DNA from: Sedimentisphaerales bacterium
GTDB lineage: Bacteria > Planctomycetota > Phycisphaerae > Sedimentisphaerales > Anaerobacaceae
NCBI GenBank assembly: GCA_016933295.1
Contig: JAFGBG010000013.1
Span: forward strand, 1-44,696
Length of the DNA: 44,696 nucleotides
Direction of reading: 5' to 3'
Shown one piece after another: positions 40,934 to 44,696 of the stretch (its first letter is position 1; every line of letters begins with the position of its first letter). The notes below the pieces were generated by a model. It made no database searches. It worked only from the letters and a program-made list of their open reading frames with translations, and was not told the DNA's origin. The position numbers and the translations under genes are program-made.

Positions 40934-42286
40934 TTACGGGTTTGAAACGCACGCGACATTTTTTAAGTTGTTAACCTTTAATACTTTAACAATCCTGTTT
41001 CTTCGCTCTGCAGGGAAGAGGGATGACGAACCTATTAATCCTAAAATAAAATAAAAAAGAGGCACGAGTTGACCAAAGAAGCTTATCGACATCCAGACTA
41101 CGGCTACGGAAAATAATATGCAGCCGAGAGCCCAGTACATTGATTGACTTGCCGGACTTGTTGCTTTTTTATGAGCGGATATAAGATTGCGAAAAGCTAC
41201 AAAAAGTACGATACAAAGTACCATGAGGCCGGCCAAACCATACAGGACTCCTGACAGGATGAACTCATTTGTTACATCCGTAAAGGACATTCCGAAATAA
41301 TGTCCCCACCCCGGATCTTTTCCTCCATAGCCGGCTAACCACCATTCACCGAAATGGTCGATAGCGGCATCGATTAGACGAGCCCGAAACCATCCCGCTC
41401 CGCCGAGACGACCCGCATATGAAAAGATGACATGATAAAGAGTCCTGTTGCTTAGTAGCTCAGCGCCTATACATGCAAGAATGAGGAGTTTTAGCATTGT
41501 TTTAAGCCATTTTTTATATCTTTCCACTAACAGACAAAAGATGACAACTATTGTCATAACCCATGGTCCGCTGGACATACTACTTAATGCCCCAATCATG
41601 TTTGTTGCTGAAAATATATAAGCCAGTCTCTTCCAGTAATTTTTTTCATATCGCAAATGGTAAATAAGCGGCAAAAACATAGCAAAGCCACAGCCGAATA
41701 ATATAGAATGACTAAATGGACCGACCGCTCGGGTAAAACCCCATCGCATTTCTCTCTCGATTTCTTCAGTTTCTATCGTCGGATTCCATGGACGAAAGCG
41801 TTTCAGTGGGACAAACGGCTGCCAGCCGGCAAGACACTCAATGCATCCCAATATCGCAAGAGGAATTAGAGCAATACTGATACACTTTATGATATGTATG
41901 ATTGTTTCTTTGTCGGTTATTATAAATCGGGCAGTCATATATGTTAGCCATGTGTCAATCAGGAAACCTCCTCTATTTTCTATGGATGCGAAAGTAGGTT
42001 GAGTAAGAAGAGTCATCCCAACATATACAACCATGCTTAAAGCAACCCACTTGTCCAGTTGAGACCATTCGAATCGACTTCGGAGCAGATCATTGTTTAA
42101 GCAGCGAATAAATAGTACGGTTACGATGATTCGACCAACAGAAATATCTATTGTGCCGATACTGACTCTTAGATAATCGGGGAACCAGAGCAATGCGGTT
42201 ATATATACAACCAGCGCGTTCTTTGGGCGTAAGGTCACAACCAGGATAGAACATATAATTCCGATTGCTAATACAGTGCCTTGCAT
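40934..42286 (-). CDS. O-antigen ligase/polymerase-like membrane protein
   Basis: A 450 aa protein with about ten to twelve hydrophobic helices (first: VLAIGIICSILVVTLRPKNA). A large periplasmic loop between late helices contains FRARLIDAAIDHFGEWWLAG then YGGKDPGWGHYFGMSF, with the WaaL/Wzy-like pattern of 'R...W....H...G.G'. Such proteins join lipid-linked glycan units or transfer a glycan to an acceptor. The gene ends 2 bases before the FemAB ATG. The polymerase versus ligase choice cannot be made from sequence alone. Confidence 0.85.
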   Translation of the reverse strand: MQGTVLAIGIICSILVVTLRPKNALVVYITALLWFPDYLRVSIGTIDISVGRIIVTVLFIRCLNNDLLRSRFEWSQLDKWVALSMVVYVGMTLLTQPTFASIENRGGFLIDTWLTYMTARFIITDKETIIHIIKCISIALIPLAILGCIECLAGWQPFVPLKRFRPWNPTIETEEIEREMRWGFTRAVGPFSHSILFGCGFAMFLPLIYHLRYEKNYWKRLAYIFSATNMIGALSSMSSGPWVMTIVVIFCLLVERYKKWLKTMLKLLILACIGAELLSNRTLYHVIFSYAGRLGGAGWFRARLIDAAIDHFGEWWLAGYGGKDPGWGHYFGMSFTDVTNEFILSGVLYGLAGLMVLCIVLFVAFRNLISAHKKATSPASQSMYWALGCILFSVAVVWMSISFFGQLVPLFYFILGLIGSSSLFPAERRNRIVKVLKVNNLKNVACVSNP

Positions 42287-42327
42287 TTTTGCCGTTTAAT
42301 ATTGCTGTTTTTATGAATATAGATCTT

Positions 42328-44187
42328 CTATAATATTCGCCTGACTTTACCCAGAATCTTATAGATTTGCTCGATTAATCTGTGATTTGTGTTTATCTCT
42401 GCAATGGGGACATATCCGAGTGTTTTACTTTTTGTCTTTAATCTCAGATTTATTTTAACCTTATAGCGAAGTATACGGCTTTGAAAAGCGGATGACCAGC
42501 GTGCTTGTTGCTTGGGTGGAATTTCAAGTTTTCTCAGTATATTAAGCCAGGTTTCGGGGATATAATGTCGATTAATTCCGTGTCCGCTGAAAATCACAAC
42601 AGGATGCTTGGGGCAAACATACGATTGTATAATGCCTTGAAGGTCGAACACTAATGTATTGATCGCTCGCCAGATTAAAAAATCGACCGGAATAGGAAAA
42701 TCGTATGTAAACTCATTATCTATAACGTAGTATTTGCCAGTCTTGGTATCGATCATGACATTATGTGGAATGCAGTCGAAGATCCCGCAGTTCAAACAAT
42801 GTATAGGTTCTCTGATTTCGCTCTCGGGAATTCCCAGCTCTTTCATAAATTCTTCAGGGATACACTTCTTCGAGGGTAATTTTAATAAAAAATGTATATA
42901 CTGGTCGATCCAGTATTTTCCGAATTCAGTATCGCCTTTTTTAATCTCCTGCGCTATCAGTTCGTGCATCGCTGGAAATGATATATATGGGTAGATTAAA
43001 CTATCATTCTTTAATTCGGCAGAGACCACTTCCGCATTTTGGCCGAAAAAGCTCTTTGCTAAAGACTCTTTCTCGACAATCTTATGCGTGAATTCGATAC
43101 TTTCATCGTTGTCAGGGGAAACGACAAATGTTTTTTCACCGCCGCTCCAACATATTTTTTTATTCGTTCTGAATTTCCTTTTTTTATGCATATTTGCGCC
43201 GATGAACTGGAGGCACATGGATTCTTTGGGAAGGTTTTCAATATTGGCAACGATGAGAAATGAGTTTGCAAATTCACCGAATAATCCCGCCTTTGTCAGA
43301 GTTTTTCCCAGTCTTTTTTCCGACATCATGTATTTTCCCCGGCTGCCTTTGGGGAACAAATTCCAGGCTAAATCCGGATCACATGGTAAAGTATCTTCCG
43401 AAAAAACTTGTTGAGGCAGTTTGTAATCTGGCAGAGGATAGTACCATTGCAGGCTTGAAAAACCTACAGTATGTAAAAGGTCACTTAACTCCCTTTTACT
43501 GAAAGTTTTAACATCATTCGTATGAGGATAATCGTAAATTGATTCGAAGATTAATTCTGTGTGGTCTTCCTTTGCGCCGCATAAATATTTAAGGCCGATT
43601 TTGTTTTCTATTGCAAGTATGAGCGTACCTTTGGGATTGAGCATGCCGCGCAGTTTGGTCAAAAATGATTCGTAGGGATTTTCACCGATATAGAACTTGC
43701 CGGCATATTCGAGTACGCCGATTACGGTTATGTAGTCGAATTTGTTTTCAACGCTAAAATCCTGCAATCCTCCGACAACGATTTCGAGATTGGAACAGTG
43801 AGAATGCCGCATTGCCGTAATCATGGCACGCTGCTCGCTGTATTCCAGCGCCGTCACCTTTTTCAATTTCTGTGATAGAACTCCCGTTAATGCACCACAG
43901 CCCGCCCCGACTTCGAGAGCCGTGCCTTCAGGATCAAAGGGAAACCATTTTAGGAGATTTTGACGAATCGGCGAAAGATGATACTGCTCGATCCATGATG
44001 AAAATTTCATGTCGTTTTTCTTGTTTCCATAGTTTTTGTTTCCGGCAAAATTCTCATACAGACGTCGTTCCTCGCCTCCGTCACAGTAAACTGGTGCATC
44101 TGTTCTGTCCACCTGGAGATGCCTAATAGCAACATTTCCGATTCGACCGGTTTTATCGTGTGATGGTAGTGTTTTCTTCTTTAGCAT
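42328..44187 (-). CDS. WbdD-like bifunctional methyltransferase and kinase-like protein
   Basis: A 619 aa protein. Residues about 75-250 are a class I SAM methyltransferase: ALEVGAGCGALTGVLSQKL, VTALEYSEQRAMI, FDYITVIGVLEYAGKFYIGE and GTLILAIENKIGLKYLCG. Residues about 330-520 look like a small-molecule-kinase fold: EFTHKIVEKESLAKSFF, FDCIPHNVMID (Asp471, Asn476) then YVIDNEFTYDFPIPVDFL (Asp490), the D....N...DxE pattern of the catalytic loop. This domain pairing is that of WbdD, which phosphorylates and methylates the end of an O-antigen to stop growth. A role as chain terminator is inference. Confidence 0.72.
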   Translation of the reverse strand: MLKKKTLPSHDKTGRIGNVAIRHLQVDRTDAPVYCDGGEERRLYENFAGNKNYGNKKNDMKFSSWIEQYHLSPIRQNLLKWFPFDPEGTALEVGAGCGALTGVLSQKLKKVTALEYSEQRAMITAMRHSHCSNLEIVVGGLQDFSVENKFDYITVIGVLEYAGKFYIGENPYESFLTKLRGMLNPKGTLILAIENKIGLKYLCGAKEDHTELIFESIYDYPHTNDVKTFSKRELSDLLHTVGFSSLQWYYPLPDYKLPQQVFSEDTLPCDPDLAWNLFPKGSRGKYMMSEKRLGKTLTKAGLFGEFANSFLIVANIENLPKESMCLQFIGANMHKKRKFRTNKKICWSGGEKTFVVSPDNDESIEFTHKIVEKESLAKSFFGQNAEVVSAELKNDSLIYPYISFPAMHELIAQEIKKGDTEFGKYWIDQYIHFLLKLPSKKCIPEEFMKELGIPESEIREPIHCLNCGIFDCIPHNVMIDTKTGKYYVIDNEFTYDFPIPVDFLIWRAINTLVFDLQGIIQSYVCPKHPVVIFSGHGINRHYIPETWLNILRKLEIPPKQQARWSSAFQSRILRYKVKINLRLKTKSKTLGYVPIAEINTNHRLIEQIYKILGKVRRIL

Positions 44188-44204
44188 ATTTGTAGATATT
44201 GAGT

Positions 44205-44696
44205 TTACTTTTTTCTTTGTAGATTAAAGCGTTTGGATATCAGTACGAACTTTTGGGTTCCGCGCCGAAGTATTTTTCGCCATCCGGCATAGTGCTTGGC
44301 TTTCCATGGGTCATGTAATAAATTATTTAGAACGAGTTCTCTCCGTTCCCAGCGCTGCTTCATGGTGTTTATATTATTTTCTCGCAGGACGAACGTTACT
44401 TCTCGCATTTTTTGAATGCTTTCATCGTCCTTTAGCAAACAATGTGGAGACTTTGGATCATCCATGTGCTCCTGCCGCACCAGAGGGTAATAAAAGCCGT
44501 TGATATATTTATTTAATGCAATTTTTAACCAATATTTTGTAGTATCCTTCCCTGTCATAGGTCCGAACTTCTCAAAAACGGCGCGTTTGAGTAACAAACC
44601 TGTCCCACACGTCCATGGGTGTCTGAAAATTTGGTGGTTCCCGAATCTCTGTATTTTCCCGGCTTTTCTTGCCGCATTTTCATCGAAATCTTCGAG
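44205..44696 (-). CDS. Glycosyltransferase family 2, partial (C-terminal part, cut by window edge)
   Basis: A frame of 163 codons that is still open at the right edge of the window. No start is called because it runs off the end; the upstream codons give LEDFDENAARKAGKIQRFGN, HQIFRHPWTCGTGLLLKRAV then FEKFGPMTGKDTTKYWLK, which has the GT2 'acceptor-site' pattern (xWxCGTGLLLKRxVFEKFG, followed by KDTTKYWLKIA). The 3' end is basic (ILRRGTQKFVLISKRFNLQR). Only the C-terminal part is visible. Probably another glycosyltransferase of the same envelope-glycan operon; stops 18 bases before the WbdD-like gene. Confidence 0.7.
   Translation of the reverse strand, partial: LEDFDENAARKAGKIQRFGNHQIFRHPWTCGTGLLLKRAVFEKFGPMTGKDTTKYWLKIALNKYINGFYYPLVRQEHMDDPKSPHCLLKDDESIQKMREVTFVLRENNINTMKQRWERRELVLNNLLHDPWKAKHYAGWRKILRRGTQKFVLISKRFNLQRKK

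Noticed and set aside
1-44696. CRISPR arrays, tRNA and rRNA genes, insertion-sequence transposases
   Set aside because: Looked for regularly spaced repeats, tRNA-like cloverleaf ends and transposase frames; none was recognised.

Overview
The window looks like the chromosome of an anaerobic planctomycete of the Phycisphaerae / Sedimentisphaerales type. The reasons are: a prepilin-like protein with the '[11 protein letters not shown]'-style tail familiar from that group, two secreted proteins ending in a VPAPGA-hydrophobic-RRRR anchor, an exosortase, a FlgM-like protein, and long intergenic stretches filled with hairpin repeats ending in fragments that read 'KTNPI'. This placement is an inference from protein style; no rRNA or tRNA was recognised.

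Layout. 1-5.8 kb is a loosely packed accessory region: a SpoVG protein carrying an inserted zinc ribbon, a FlgM-like protein, about 1.5 kb of repeat-rich DNA, a small zinc-ribbon/DnaJ-finger protein, a HEPN (Apea-like) protein, a Gp37/Gp68-type (DUF5131) protein and a pseudopilin. 6.2-9.2 kb holds an exported esterase, a YhaM-type HD exoribonuclease and a membrane-bound C39-like protein. 9.5-11.2 kb holds a Wza-like polysaccharide export lipoprotein and a membrane protein of unknown function, followed by a terminator and two identical-core palindromes. 11.6-12.9 kb holds two PEP-CTERM-like proteins.

14.0-44.7 kb is one large envelope-polysaccharide / exosortase locus, nearly all on the minus strand and so read right to left. 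In transcription order it runs: a glycosyltransferase cut by the window edge, a WbdD-like methyltransferase-kinase, an O-antigen ligase/polymerase-like protein, a FemAB-like acyltransferase, a methyltransferase-GT2 fusion, GtrA, (a plus-strand GT39), a polysaccharide deacetylase, RfbC- and RfbD-like enzymes, an ArnA homologue, a WbbL-like GT2, PssE/Alg13, a TuaH-like GT, PssD/Alg14, a GT-C membrane protein, a DPM-like GT2, a STELLO-family GT, a nucleotidyltransferase-exosortase fusion, a Wzc-type tyrosine kinase/co-polymerase, a polyprenyl sugar-phosphate transferase, a giant TPR protein (PrsT-like) and a LuxR-type regulator. Together these would build a polyprenyl-linked repeat unit, decorate, polymerise and export it, and anchor or sort VPAPGA-tailed proteins into the same envelope.

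The most notable points are: the fusion of an (apparently degenerate) sugar nucleotidyltransferase/left-handed beta-helix module to the exosortase, with a similar module on the sugar transferase; an ArnA homologue whose formyltransferase active-site Asn and His are replaced by Ser and Arg; a polysaccharide deacetylase whose membrane anchor is encoded upstream of any normal start codon; and the zinc-ribbon SpoVG.
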